From: Pseudomonas sp. HS6
GTDB taxonomy: Bacteria; Pseudomonadota; Gammaproteobacteria; Pseudomonadales; Pseudomonadaceae
NCBI RefSeq assembly: GCF_023375815.1
Contig: NZ_CP067412.1
Coordinates: 2,728,001 to 2,792,000, forward strand
DNA length: 64,000 bases
Direction of reading: 5' to 3'
Shown: positions 30,296 to 38,798 of the stretch, piece after piece
Position numbering within the stretch: position 1 is the stretch's first letter
Layout of the letters: every line of letters begins with the position of its first letter
The notes under the pieces: model-generated
The model's database searches: none
Told to the model about the DNA's origin: nothing
Seen by the model: only the letters and a program-made list of their open reading frames with translations
Program-made: the position numbers and the translations under genes

Positions 30296-30331
30296 AAAGG
30301 CCTGCCCTCAAAAGCAGGCCTTTCTTTTTTT
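30296..30331. terminator. Bidirectional terminator between ycaC and hydroxyproline operon
   Basis: Perfect 10-bp stem AAAGGCCTGC / GCAGGCCTTT with an 8-nt loop, followed on the plus strand by CTTTTTTT. It serves ycaC, and on the minus strand the convergent operon that ends at 30331. Confidence 0.93.
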
Positions 30332-31593
30332 CAGAAACGATCCAGCCTGTAAGGCTCGACACTCGGCAGTTCCACACTCCGAGTCGCAGCCAGCGGTGAA
30401 ACCATCCGCTCGATCATCTCCGCCGTTACCGCCGCCTGGGTCAGCCCCAGATGCTGATGACCAAAAGCGAGCAGTACCTTGCCGTCGTTTGTCTGATCGA
30501 TGATCGGCAGCGAGTCCGGCAGCGACGGCCTGAAGCCCATCCACGGTGTGGCCGCCTCGGCACTCAACTCATTACGGAACAATCCCTTGCTCAACCGATG
30601 CAACTGCCAGGCGCGCGCCATGGTCGGCGGCGCCTCAAGCCCGGCGAACTCGACGGTGCCCGCCAGCCGCAAGCCTTCGGACATCGGCGTCATGATGAAC
30701 TTGCGTTCCAGTGATGTGACGGGGAAGGGCAGCCGGTTGTGTTCCTGAGGCAGCATCAGGTGATAACCGCGTTCGGTGTCCAGCGGCACTTTCTTGCCGG
30801 TCAGCGCTGTCGTCAGCTTTGCCGAGTGGGCACCGCAGGCGATCAATACCCGACGGGCACTCATGTTGCCGGTTCCGGTATTGAGCGAAACGCCCTGTGC
30901 ATCCAGTTGCCCGCCCTCGACCCGTTGCTTCACAAACTGCACGCCGCTGGCCTTCGCGGCGCTGACCAGTTCACACACCACCCGGTACGGATCGATGAAG
31001 TGCCCGGTGCTCGGGAAAAACAACCCGCCCTGAAGGTGTTCGCTCAGTTGCGGTGCGCTGTCACGCACCGCAGCTGCCTGCCATAAATCGACTGGGACCT
31101 GCTGCTGACGCAAGCGTGCCTGCAACGCGTCAATGGCCGGGCGCGAGTCGGGACGTTCGAACACCAGCAGCGAACCTTCCACTTTCAGCAGGTCGGGGCG
31201 CTGGATGTCACCGAGCAACCGGTGCCAGGCCTCCAGCGAGCTTTCATTGAGCGCTCGCAGACCCGCCACCGTGCGCTGGAACGGCGCCGATCGCAGATTC
31301 AGCAACAGTCGAATGAACCAGGGCATGGCGTGGGGCAGGTATTTCCAGTCCAGGCGCAGCGGCCCCATCGGGTCTATGAGCATGGTCGGCAAGCGTTTGA
31401 GGATCGACAGATCGGCAATCGGAAACACTTGCTCGGTCGCCAGGTGCCCGGCGTTGCCGAACGATGCGCCGTGGCCCGGCTCCTGCGGGTCGATCACGAC
31501 CACCTGCAAACCCTGTCGCGCCAGACGCAGTGCGCAGGCAACGCCGATGATGCCGGCGCCGACCACGGCGATGTCATGGGTGATGTTCGGCAT
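30331..31593 (-). CDS. D-hydroxyproline dehydrogenase-like FAD oxidoreductase
   Basis: 420 residues from the ATG at 31593. DadA-type flavoprotein: N-terminal FAD motif IAVVGAGIIGVACALRLARQ, GHGASFGNAGHLATEQVFP, and a C-terminal GFRPSLPDSLPIIDQ plus FGHQHLGLTQA. In this operon it most likely oxidises cis-4-hydroxy-D-proline (the epimerase product) to 1-pyrroline-4-hydroxy-2-carboxylate. It is a single polypeptide, unlike the multi-subunit enzyme of P. aeruginosa. The gap to the upstream dehydrogenase gene is 4 bp. Confidence 0.87.
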   Translation of the reverse strand: MPNITHDIAVVGAGIIGVACALRLARQGLQVVVIDPQEPGHGASFGNAGHLATEQVFPIADLSILKRLPTMLIDPMGPLRLDWKYLPHAMPWFIRLLLNLRSAPFQRTVAGLRALNESSLEAWHRLLGDIQRPDLLKVEGSLLVFERPDSRPAIDALQARLRQQQVPVDLWQAAAVRDSAPQLSEHLQGGLFFPSTGHFIDPYRVVCELVSAAKASGVQFVKQRVEGGQLDAQGVSLNTGTGNMSARRVLIACGAHSAKLTTALTGKKVPLDTERGYHLMLPQEHNRLPFPVTSLERKFIMTPMSEGLRLAGTVEFAGLEAPPTMARAWQLHRLSKGLFRNELSAEAATPWMGFRPSLPDSLPIIDQTNDGKVLLAFGHQHLGLTQAAVTAEMIERMVSPLAATRSVELPSVEPYRLDRF

Positions 31594-31597
31594 GGTT

Positions 31598-33175
31598 TCA
31601 GGCTTCCCTCTGGCCATCGAGCAGGCGTCGCAGTGCCAGTGGATTTGCCTGTTTGAGTGCGGCTGGCAGCAAGGCGTCGGGGAAGTCCTGATAGCAGACC
31701 GGGCGCAGGAAACGCAGGATCGCTGCCGTGCCGACCGACGTGGTGCGCGGATCGGACGTGGCCGGGAACGGCCCGCCATGCACCATCGCATCGCAGACTT
31801 CGACACCTGTCGGCCAGCCGTTGACCAGCAAGCGTCCGGCCTTGCGTTCCAGCGTCGGCAGCAATGAACGGGCCTGATCCAGATCCTCGTCATCGAGATG
31901 CAGGGTGGCGGTCAGTTGACCTTCCAGCTGTTCGAGCACCTGACTGAGCTCATCGTGGCTGGCGCATTGCACGACCAACGACGCCGCGCCAAAGGCTTCG
32001 GCTTGCAGCGCGTGATCGGCAAGAAAATCCGCAGCATCGGCGACAAAGACATGGGCCTGACCCTGGTTCGGACCGGTTCCTCTCTGACCGACCACTGCAA
32101 GGCGTGCGCGCGGGTTTTCCGCCAGTGCATTCACGCTGGACTCGTAGGCATTGAAGATGCCGGGCGTGAGCATGGTCTGGGCCGGGCTGCGCTGGATGAG
32201 TTCGGCGGCGGCGCCAATGAAGGTGTCCAGCGCCGGCCCCTCGAGGGCGATCACCAGGCCGGGATTGGTGCAGAACTGCCCGGCGCCCAGCGTGAGCGAG
32301 GCGACAAATCCTTCGGCCAGCGCTTGCGGGCGATTGTGCAACGCGGCGGGAAACAGCAACACCGGGTTGATCGAACTCATTTCCGCATACACCGGAATCG
32401 GTTCGGGGCGAGCCTGAGCCGCTTTGATCAGCGCGAGGCCGCCACTGCGCGAACCGGTGAAACCCACCGCTTTGATGCGTGGGTCGCTGACCAGCGCAAT
32501 GCCGACTTCGCGCCCGGAACCGTACAGCAACGAGAACACGCCCTCAGGCAGACCGCACGCCTTGACGGCCCGAGCCACTGCGCGGCCGACCAGTTCGCTG
32601 GTGCCGGGGTGGGCGCCGTGGGCCTTGACGATCACCGGGCATCCGGCGGCCAATGCCGAAGCCGTATCGCCGCCAGCGACGGAGAAGGCGAGGGGAAAAT
32701 TGCTCGCGCCGAACACCGCCACCGGTCCCAGTGCTATCTGACGCTGACGCAGATCCGAGCGTGGCATTGGCTGACGCTGTGGTTGGGCGCTGTCGACGCG
32801 CACATCCAGCCATTCACCGGCTCGTACAGTGCGAGCGAACAGCCGCAATTGCTGGCAGGTACGCCCGCGTTCGCCCAACAGGCGAGGGCGCGGCAGGCCG
32901 GTTTCGGCCATGGCGCGTTCGATCAACTCATCGCCGAGGGCTTCAATTTCGTTGGCGATGGTTTCGATAAATTCGGCGCGTGCGTCCGGCGCGGTTTCGC
33001 GATAGCGGTCGAACGCAGCCCAGGCCAGAGCACAGGCTTGTTTGACATGCTCGGCGGAGCCGCCGGCGTAAGCGGGTTCCAGCGGTGTATCGGTGGCCGG
33101 GTTGATCCCTTGGATGATGTCGCGATCGCCCGCGATGGTTTGCTGACCGATCAGCAGTTTGCCCGTAAGAGACAT
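31598..33175 (-). CDS. Alpha-ketoglutarate semialdehyde dehydrogenase
   Basis: 525 residues from the ATG at 33175. ALDH family member of the 2,5-dioxovalerate dehydrogenase type: [36 protein letters not shown], and the catalytic Cys in [13 protein letters not shown]. It oxidises the semialdehyde made by the deaminase to 2-oxoglutarate, the last step of hydroxyproline breakdown. Operon position between the deaminase (67 bp) and the FAD enzyme (4 bp) supports this. Confidence 0.92.
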   Translation of the reverse strand: MSLTGKLLIGQQTIAGDRDIIQGINPATDTPLEPAYAGGSAEHVKQACALAWAAFDRYRETAPDARAEFIETIANEIEALGDELIERAMAETGLPRPRLLGERGRTCQQLRLFARTVRAGEWLDVRVDSAQPQRQPMPRSDLRQRQIALGPVAVFGASNFPLAFSVAGGDTASALAAGCPVIVKAHGAHPGTSELVGRAVARAVKACGLPEGVFSLLYGSGREVGIALVSDPRIKAVGFTGSRSGGLALIKAAQARPEPIPVYAEMSSINPVLLFPAALHNRPQALAEGFVASLTLGAGQFCTNPGLVIALEGPALDTFIGAAAELIQRSPAQTMLTPGIFNAYESSVNALAENPRARLAVVGQRGTGPNQGQAHVFVADAADFLADHALQAEAFGAASLVVQCASHDELSQVLEQLEGQLTATLHLDDEDLDQARSLLPTLERKAGRLLVNGWPTGVEVCDAMVHGGPFPATSDPRTTSVGTAAILRFLRPVCYQDFPDALLPAALKQANPLALRRLLDGQREA

Positions 33176-33242
33176 GGCAGGTTCCTGGAGAAGAATGAAG
33201 GCCCGCCGCGGGTGTGGGCGGCGGGCTGAAGCGAGCAGCCGG

Positions 33243-34190
33243 TCAGGCGAAGTTCTGTTCCGCCGACCAGTTTTCGTACCAGTGACGGAACAGCGTGTAC
33301 TGGGCTTCCGCGTAGCGACGTTGCGAGTCGCTGAGGGCATCGGTCTCGTTGAAATGCAGGGTGTATTCCTTGTCGCCGTTGAGCACCATCAGGTGTTTGT
33401 AATACAGCACCAGATCCGCGCCTTCATCGAAGGACGACAGCACCGCCAGCGCCGATTCCAGCTCCCGCGCCTGGCGCCGGGCCTTGGCATCGCCCTTGGC
33501 CGCTTGCTTGCTCAGCGCCACCAGTTGCAGCACTTCGCGGGGCAGGGCGTTGCCGATGCCGGTGATCGCACCGGTGGCGTTGCAGTTGACGAAACCGTGC
33601 ACGACTTGAGTGTCGACACCGACCATCAGCGTTACGTCATCGTCCTTGGAGGTGATGTTTTCGGCGGCGTAACGCAGGTCGGCGGCACCGCCGAATTCCT
33701 TGAAGCCGATCAGGTTCGGATATTCGCGGCGCAGTTCGAAGAACAGGTCGGCGCGGGTCGCGAAGCCGTAGTAAGGGCTGTTGTAGATCACCGACGGCAA
33801 GTTCGGCGCGGCCTGCAAAATCGCGGAAAAGTGGGCCTTTTGCGCGGCGAGCGAAGCGCCACGGGACAGTACCCGTGGAATCACCATCAAGCCCTGAGCA
33901 CCGACTTTTGCGGCATGGGCGGCATGGGAAACCGCTTCACGGGTGTTGATGGCGCCAGTACCGACGATGGTCGGAATACCGGCAGCCACCAGCCGCGCCA
34001 CGCCTTCCTGACGCTCGGCCTCGGTGAGCAGCGGCCAGTCACCCATGGAACCGCAATAGACCACGGCGCTCATGCCGGTATCGATCAACTCGCGACCCTT
34101 GGCCACCAAGGCGTCGAAGTCCGGTTTGCGTGCGGCGGTGCACGGGGTCATCAAGGCGGGCATGCAGCCGGTGAAGATGTTGTCGCTCAT
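33243..34190 (-). CDS. 1-pyrroline-4-hydroxy-2-carboxylate deaminase (DapA family)
   Basis: 315 residues from the ATG at 34190. A DapA/N-acetylneuraminate-lyase TIM barrel. YNSPYYGF carries the conserved Tyr and [14 protein letters not shown] the Schiff-base Lys. DapA paralogs in hydroxyproline operons convert pyrroline-hydroxycarboxylate to 2-oxoglutarate semialdehyde with release of ammonia. Placement next to the epimerase makes this assignment much more likely than dihydrodipicolinate synthesis. Confidence 0.9.
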   Translation of the reverse strand: MSDNIFTGCMPALMTPCTAARKPDFDALVAKGRELIDTGMSAVVYCGSMGDWPLLTEAERQEGVARLVAAGIPTIVGTGAINTREAVSHAAHAAKVGAQGLMVIPRVLSRGASLAAQKAHFSAILQAAPNLPSVIYNSPYYGFATRADLFFELRREYPNLIGFKEFGGAADLRYAAENITSKDDDVTLMVGVDTQVVHGFVNCNATGAITGIGNALPREVLQLVALSKQAAKGDAKARRQARELESALAVLSSFDEGADLVLYYKHLMVLNGDKEYTLHFNETDALSDSQRRYAEAQYTLFRHWYENWSAEQNFA

Positions 34191-34245
34191 TATTGTTCTC
34201 CTTGGAACGGTCATTCAGATAGGTTTGGAAAAGCAGCGCGGCGGC

Positions 34246-35172
34246 TCAGATGCCCCACGCGAACGGATCTGTTTCGTCGATCAGCAGCGTGCTGTCGGCG
34301 GTCATGTAGGCGCGGCCGGTGATGAACGGGCGCACGCGTTCACCTTCCCATTCGAAGCGACCTTTGAACTGGCTGCCGGTGATGCTGGCCTGCACCCAGC
34401 GCTCGCCAGACGCAAGTTTTTCGTCGGCGGCCAGGCACGCGAGTTTGGCGCTGGTGCCGGTGCCGCAAGGGGAGCGGTCGTAGGCTTTGCCGGGACACAT
34501 GACGAAGTTGCGGCTGTCGGCGTGGTCGTCATCGGCGAACAGTTCGACGTGGTCGATGACCGCGCCGTCGTCGCCATGAATGCCTTGGTCTTCGAGGGCC
34601 TTGAGCATTTTCCAGGTGAAGTCGGTCAGGGTTTCGACGTTGTCCATCGTCAGCGTCTGGCCGTGTTCGGAAACCAGGAAAAACCAGTTGCCGCCATAGG
34701 CGATATCACCGAGGAAGCGGCCGTATCCCGGCACCTCAACCGCCACTTGTTTGCGCAATCGATAAGCCGGCACGTTGCCGAGGGTCACGGCGCCGTCCTC
34801 ATGCAACGTCGCGCTGACCGGGCCGACCGGCGTGTCGATCTTGTGCACGCCCGGCGCGATCAGCCCCAGGTGCTGCAAGGAGGCGATGAGGCCGATGGTG
34901 CCGTGGCCGCACATGCCCAGATAGCCGGCGTTGTTGAAGAAGATCACGCCGCAGGTGGCGTCCGCCGACACCGGCTCGCAATACAGCGCGCCGACCAGTA
35001 CATCGTTGCCGCGCGGCTCTAGCAGACAAGCTCGGCGCCAGCGGTCGTGCTGATTGCGCAGGGCATCACGCTTTTCGGCCATGGTGTTGCCGGACAGATC
35101 GGGGAAGCCTTTCATCACCAGACGCGTGGGTTCGCCGCCGGTGTGCGAATCAATGACGTGTACTCGTTTCAT
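34246..35172 (-). CDS. lhpA: 4-hydroxyproline 2-epimerase
   Basis: 308 residues, proline-racemase superfamily. Both catalytic cysteines are present: Cys88 in GMCGHGT and Cys236 in [10 protein letters not shown] Cys/Cys pair indicates a racemase or epimerase rather than the Thr-containing dehydratases. It converts trans-4-hydroxy-L-proline to the cis-D epimer and so starts the pathway. It lies 22 bp after the permease gene. Confidence 0.95.
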   Translation of the reverse strand: MKRVHVIDSHTGGEPTRLVMKGFPDLSGNTMAEKRDALRNQHDRWRRACLLEPRGNDVLVGALYCEPVSADATCGVIFFNNAGYLGMCGHGTIGLIASLQHLGLIAPGVHKIDTPVGPVSATLHEDGAVTLGNVPAYRLRKQVAVEVPGYGRFLGDIAYGGNWFFLVSEHGQTLTMDNVETLTDFTWKMLKALEDQGIHGDDGAVIDHVELFADDDHADSRNFVMCPGKAYDRSPCGTGTSAKLACLAADEKLASGERWVQASITGSQFKGRFEWEGERVRPFITGRAYMTADSTLLIDETDPFAWGI

Positions 35173-35194
35173 GATCGTGTCCCTTCAAGAGATT

Positions 35195-36826
35195 TCAATA
35201 AGCGCCGGCAGCGCGCGGGTTGGCAGCGGAGGCCGGGGACGTCGAAGTGACTTCGCTTTCATCCTCTTCGGACTCCAGGCGCAGCAGATGCGCCGGTACG
35301 CCAGTGGCGGCGCCCCAGTAATAAATGCCGGTGGCGAAAGCGGCGACGACCAGTGTGTCGAAAGGGTGGGCGAGGATGCCCAGACCACCGAAGGTGCCGA
35401 GTTTCGACAGGACGATGGTCACGGCATAGAACGCGATCAGCCACGCAGATGAGCGCACTTGATGGGCAAGGCTCAGATGTTGGGTCGGCACGAAACGACC
35501 ACACAGCAGGTACACGACAAACATCAGGATTTGCAGGCCGAGCAGCCAGGACACGGTGTCCCAACCCGACCAATAGACGATCAGCGCCGCGATGATGAAC
35601 GACACCGGCCCCAGCACACCCATGCACTTGACCCGGAACGGGCGCGGCATGTCGGGCGCATTGCGACGCAGTGCGGCGACGGTCACCGGCGCCACGGCGT
35701 AGCTCAACACCAGTGCGGCAGACACCACGTTGATCAGCGCTTCCCAGGACGGGAACGGCAGAGTCCAGAACACCGACAGGGCGAAGGTCAGCCACAGCGC
35801 CGGGCGCGGGATGCCGGACTTCTCATCGATGCGGGTGAAGACCTTGAAGAAGGTGCCGGTCTGTGCCCAGCCGTAGATCACCCGAGGTGTGGCGTTCATG
35901 TAGATGTTGCCGCAACCGCTTGGCGAGATCACCGCGTCCGCGACCACCAGATAAGCCAGCCAGCCCACGCCAAGTGCCAAGGCGATGTCGCGATACGGCA
36001 GGGCGAATTCCTTGGAAACTCCGGCCCAGCCATTGGCGAGCAGTTCGGTAGGAATGCCGCCGAGGAACGCCGTTTGCAGCAACACGTAGATTGCGGTGGA
36101 CAGCAGCACCGACAGGATCAGCGCGATCGGAATGGTGCGCTGGGGATTTTTCACTTCGCTGGCCACCGAGATAATCGGGGTGAGGCCGAGGTAGGCGAAG
36201 ATGACGCCGCCGGCGGAAACAGCCATCTCGATGCCCGAGAGCCCGAAGGGGGCGAAGCCTTGAACCTGGAAGTTCTCGGGTTTGAAGAAGGTGAACAGCA
36301 CACCGATCACCAGCAGCGGCACGATGAACTTGAATACGCTGACCAGGTTGTTGGCCTTGGCGAAGGTTTTCACGCTGCGGTAGTTGAGCAGGAAGAACAC
36401 GCAGAGCAGGCCGAACTGCACCAGCCAGCCCAGCAACGTCGGATCACCACTGCCGGTTTTGGTCAGGCCGGGAAACCACGCCGCCGCATATTGGCGAGAG
36501 GCAACCACTTCGATCGCCACCAGGCTGGAAAACGCGATCAGCGTGATAAAACCCATCAGATAACCCAGCAGCGGGCCGTGGCTGTAGACCGGATAACGCA
36601 CCACACCGCCGGCCCGGGGCAACGCCGCGCCCAGTTCGCAGTAGACGATGCCCAGCAGCAACACGGCGAAACCGCCCAGCAGCCAGGAGAAAATCCCCGC
36701 CGGCCCGGCAATCGCGGAGACGTGACTGGCCGCGAACAACCAGCCCGAACCGAAGATCGCCCCGAGCCCGATAAAGGTGAGGTCGATCAGTGAAAGTTGT
36801 TTTTTGAACTTGCCTTGGCCTGACAT
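35195..36826 (-). CDS. APC-family amino acid permease (probable hydroxyproline uptake)
   Basis: 543 residues with 12-14 membrane spans. Typical APC start IDLTFIGLGAIFGSGWLFAA, with VISPSGCGNIYMNATPRVIYG and LSVFWTLPFPSWEALINV further on. It is the first gene of the hydroxyproline operon, so hydroxyproline or proline-like substrates are likely. It has a 60-residue hydrophilic C-terminal tail rich in Glu, Ser and Ala. The start at 36826 is divergent from the AraC-type regulator. Confidence 0.9.
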   Translation of the reverse strand: MSGQGKFKKQLSLIDLTFIGLGAIFGSGWLFAASHVSAIAGPAGIFSWLLGGFAVLLLGIVYCELGAALPRAGGVVRYPVYSHGPLLGYLMGFITLIAFSSLVAIEVVASRQYAAAWFPGLTKTGSGDPTLLGWLVQFGLLCVFFLLNYRSVKTFAKANNLVSVFKFIVPLLVIGVLFTFFKPENFQVQGFAPFGLSGIEMAVSAGGVIFAYLGLTPIISVASEVKNPQRTIPIALILSVLLSTAIYVLLQTAFLGGIPTELLANGWAGVSKEFALPYRDIALALGVGWLAYLVVADAVISPSGCGNIYMNATPRVIYGWAQTGTFFKVFTRIDEKSGIPRPALWLTFALSVFWTLPFPSWEALINVVSAALVLSYAVAPVTVAALRRNAPDMPRPFRVKCMGVLGPVSFIIAALIVYWSGWDTVSWLLGLQILMFVVYLLCGRFVPTQHLSLAHQVRSSAWLIAFYAVTIVLSKLGTFGGLGILAHPFDTLVVAAFATGIYYWGAATGVPAHLLRLESEEDESEVTSTSPASAANPRAAGAY

Positions 36827-36868
36827 GGCATCGCCTTCTTGTGAGTTATTGGATAGGCAGGTGTGAAG

Positions 36869-36891
36869 TCACTGGAACGGCTAAACAGTGA
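36869..36891. promoter_or_regulatory. Inverted repeat in the permease/regulator divergent region
   Basis: TCACTG-N11-CAGTGA, 43 bp upstream of the permease start and 171 bp upstream of the regulator start. A candidate binding or promoter element only; AraC proteins more often bind direct repeats. Confidence 0.3.
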
Positions 36892-37061
36892 ACTCATCAG
36901 GCGTCGGGCGATTGATGTTTTGCGCAGGTCTGGATGACGAAATCAGCACAATTGCGCTGAGCGATGGCAGCCCTCGACAGGCAGGGGACGTTGTTGCAAT
37001 CTGCAAGCGAACGCCACACGGCAGGTCGTTGGCCGATCCACCCGCGAAGGAAAAACTGACG

Positions 37062-37832
37062 ATGCAGAGCGCGTTTGCGATCCTGTGTCAGGGCGATGAA
37101 CGTCATCGCCCCGAAACCCTCGAAGCGCTGCTGGCCGGCGTGGCGGCGCTGTTGCCGATGCTGGATGTGATTCCGAACGCGGCGATTTTCATCAAGGATG
37201 TCGAAGCGCGGTACGTCATGGCCAACCGCACGCTGGTGCAACGCTGCGGGTTGAAAGACCTGAAACCGTTGCTCGGTAAAACCAGTGCGCAGGTATTCCC
37301 GGCGCAACTGGGGCCGGGCTACACCGAGCAGGATCGTCGGGTGCTGGAAGAAGGGTGGGTGCTGGAGGATCAGCTGGAGTTGCACCTCTACGGCAGTCGC
37401 GAACCGGGCTGGTGCCTGACGCATAAACGACCGCTGTACAGCCGCGACGGCGCGATCATTGGCCTGGCAGGGATTTCGGTGGATCTGCAATCAGCCAGCG
37501 AAACTCACCCGGCCTTCGAGCGACTGGCCGCTGTCGACGAACACATCCGCGCGCATTTCAATCGCCGGGTGACGCTGGGTGAACTGACCCGGATCGCCGG
37601 TATCTCGGTGGCGCAGCTGGAGCGTTACTGCAAACGCGTGTTCCACCTGACGCCACGGCAGATGATCCAGAAAGTACGGCTGGAGCATGCCCATCGCTTG
37701 TTGCACACCGACATGCCGATCACCGAGGTTGCACTGCAATGTGGCTATACCGATCACAGTGCTTTCACCCGCCAGTTCAAGGCCTCGACCGGATTCACGC
37801 CGCGTCAGTATCGACAGGCGACGGAACAATGA
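37062..37832 (+). CDS. PAS-AraC regulator of the hydroxyproline operon
   Basis: 256 residues from the ATG at 37062, preceded by GAAGG; the frame is open for 58 more codons upstream but without a good start. An N-terminal PAS-like sensor (NAAIFIKDVEARYVMANRTL ... GLAGISVDLQ) is joined to a C-terminal AraC domain (ISVAQLERYCKRVF and CGYTDHSAFTRQFKASTGFT). It is divergent from the permease and therefore the likely activator of the operon. PAS rather than cupin sensing is the typical architecture for hydroxyproline regulators in Pseudomonas as far as I recall. Confidence 0.88.
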   Translation: MQSAFAILCQGDERHRPETLEALLAGVAALLPMLDVIPNAAIFIKDVEARYVMANRTLVQRCGLKDLKPLLGKTSAQVFPAQLGPGYTEQDRRVLEEGWVLEDQLELHLYGSREPGWCLTHKRPLYSRDGAIIGLAGISVDLQSASETHPAFERLAAVDEHIRAHFNRRVTLGELTRIAGISVAQLERYCKRVFHLTPRQMIQKVRLEHAHRLLHTDMPITEVALQCGYTDHSAFTRQFKASTGFTPRQYRQATEQ

Positions 37833-37896
37833 GCGGCTCCCGGGTCATGGCGGCTAGACTGAACACATCAACTCCCCTTGCTGCAGGTGAAACGAG

Positions 37897-38169
37897 ATGA
37901 GCGAAACCTGGGTACGCCGATGCTCGTATGGCCTGTTCGCGATCCTGCTGACGTTGACGGCGTCCTGTTCGAGCAAGGCTCACTACGCGACCACCGGTGA
38001 TCGCTGCTATGCCAAAGCGGTGCCGACGATGGGCGAGGGTGGCCTGGCCTGGGGATCGACCCTGGGCCAGGCACAGAAAAAATCCATGAACAACTGCATG
38101 CGCTACGCCGGCCGCTCCGGCGGCACGCCCAGTACCTGTCAGGTGGTGGTGTCCAAGTGCAAGAATTGA
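37897..38169 (+). CDS. Small lipoprotein (90 aa), unknown function
   Basis: Signal peptide with lipobox LTASCSS (Cys24). The mature region is about 66 residues with four further cysteines (CYAK, NNCMRY, STCQ, SKCKN), suggesting two disulfides, and the motif WGSTLGQAQKKSMNNC. This resembles DUF4189-like or small Cys-rich envelope proteins; no function is assigned. It stands alone between the AraC-type gene and a convergent hypothetical. Confidence 0.8.
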   Translation: MSETWVRRCSYGLFAILLTLTASCSSKAHYATTGDRCYAKAVPTMGEGGLAWGSTLGQAQKKSMNNCMRYAGRSGGTPSTCQVVVSKCKN

Positions 38170-38226
38170 CGAGGGGATCCAGTCGCCACATTGAAGATCA
38201 GTGGCGCTGGTGGCTTTAGGACAGGG

Positions 38227-38655
38227 TTACCGCGCGCGTTTCAACGACTGCGAAAGGGCCTGCTTGGCGATCAACGAGGCAACGTCCTTGGCACCGTAGC
38301 AGCGAAACTTAACGCTGTACGTGTCGGTGTCCAGACGAACGACTTTCGTCACGAAACCGCCTTCAACGACGACCTTGCGAATCGATGTCATCGGCACTTC
38401 GACGTCCAGTGTCCCGTCCTGAGCCATGCGATTCATGGCATTGGCATTCAAGTGAACAGCGTTCTGGGTCACGGTCACTTTGCCGCCCACCCACAACCCA
38501 CCGTAATGATTTCTGAACCCTTCAAGCACGCCGGCCAGCACGCCGACATTGCCGCTGCCGACGACTTCGTAGAACTCGCCCACATCCTCGTAGTTCACTT
38601 CGGCGTCGGTCACCAGAAAATTGGCCATCTTCGACTTCAATACGGCTTCGGCCAT
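38227..38655 (-). CDS. Hypothetical protein with PH/GRAM-like pattern (142 aa)
   Basis: No signal peptide and no membrane span. It has alternating beta-strand pattern with GGLWVGGKVTVTQNAVHLN and SIRKVVVEGGFVTKVVRL, which looks like a bacterial pleckstrin-homology/GRAM fold. That is a pattern-based guess. It is convergent with the small lipoprotein and divergent from the TonB-dependent receptor gene. Confidence 0.75.
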   Translation of the reverse strand: MAEAVLKSKMANFLVTDAEVNYEDVGEFYEVVGSGNVGVLAGVLEGFRNHYGGLWVGGKVTVTQNAVHLNANAMNRMAQDGTLDVEVPMTSIRKVVVEGGFVTKVVRLDTDTYSVKFRCYGAKDVASLIAKQALSQSLKRAR

Positions 38656-38798
38656 CCCTGCATCTCCTTTGTTTAATCAAAATCCAGAATTTCAGCCGCC
38701 TGTTTACCTGACAAAAAACAAAATCGCCATGTGTTTACTTCGTTCATTCATACGTCGCAGTTCTCACTGCCCGTTACTGTCTGTCTGGAGTTCCCTCG

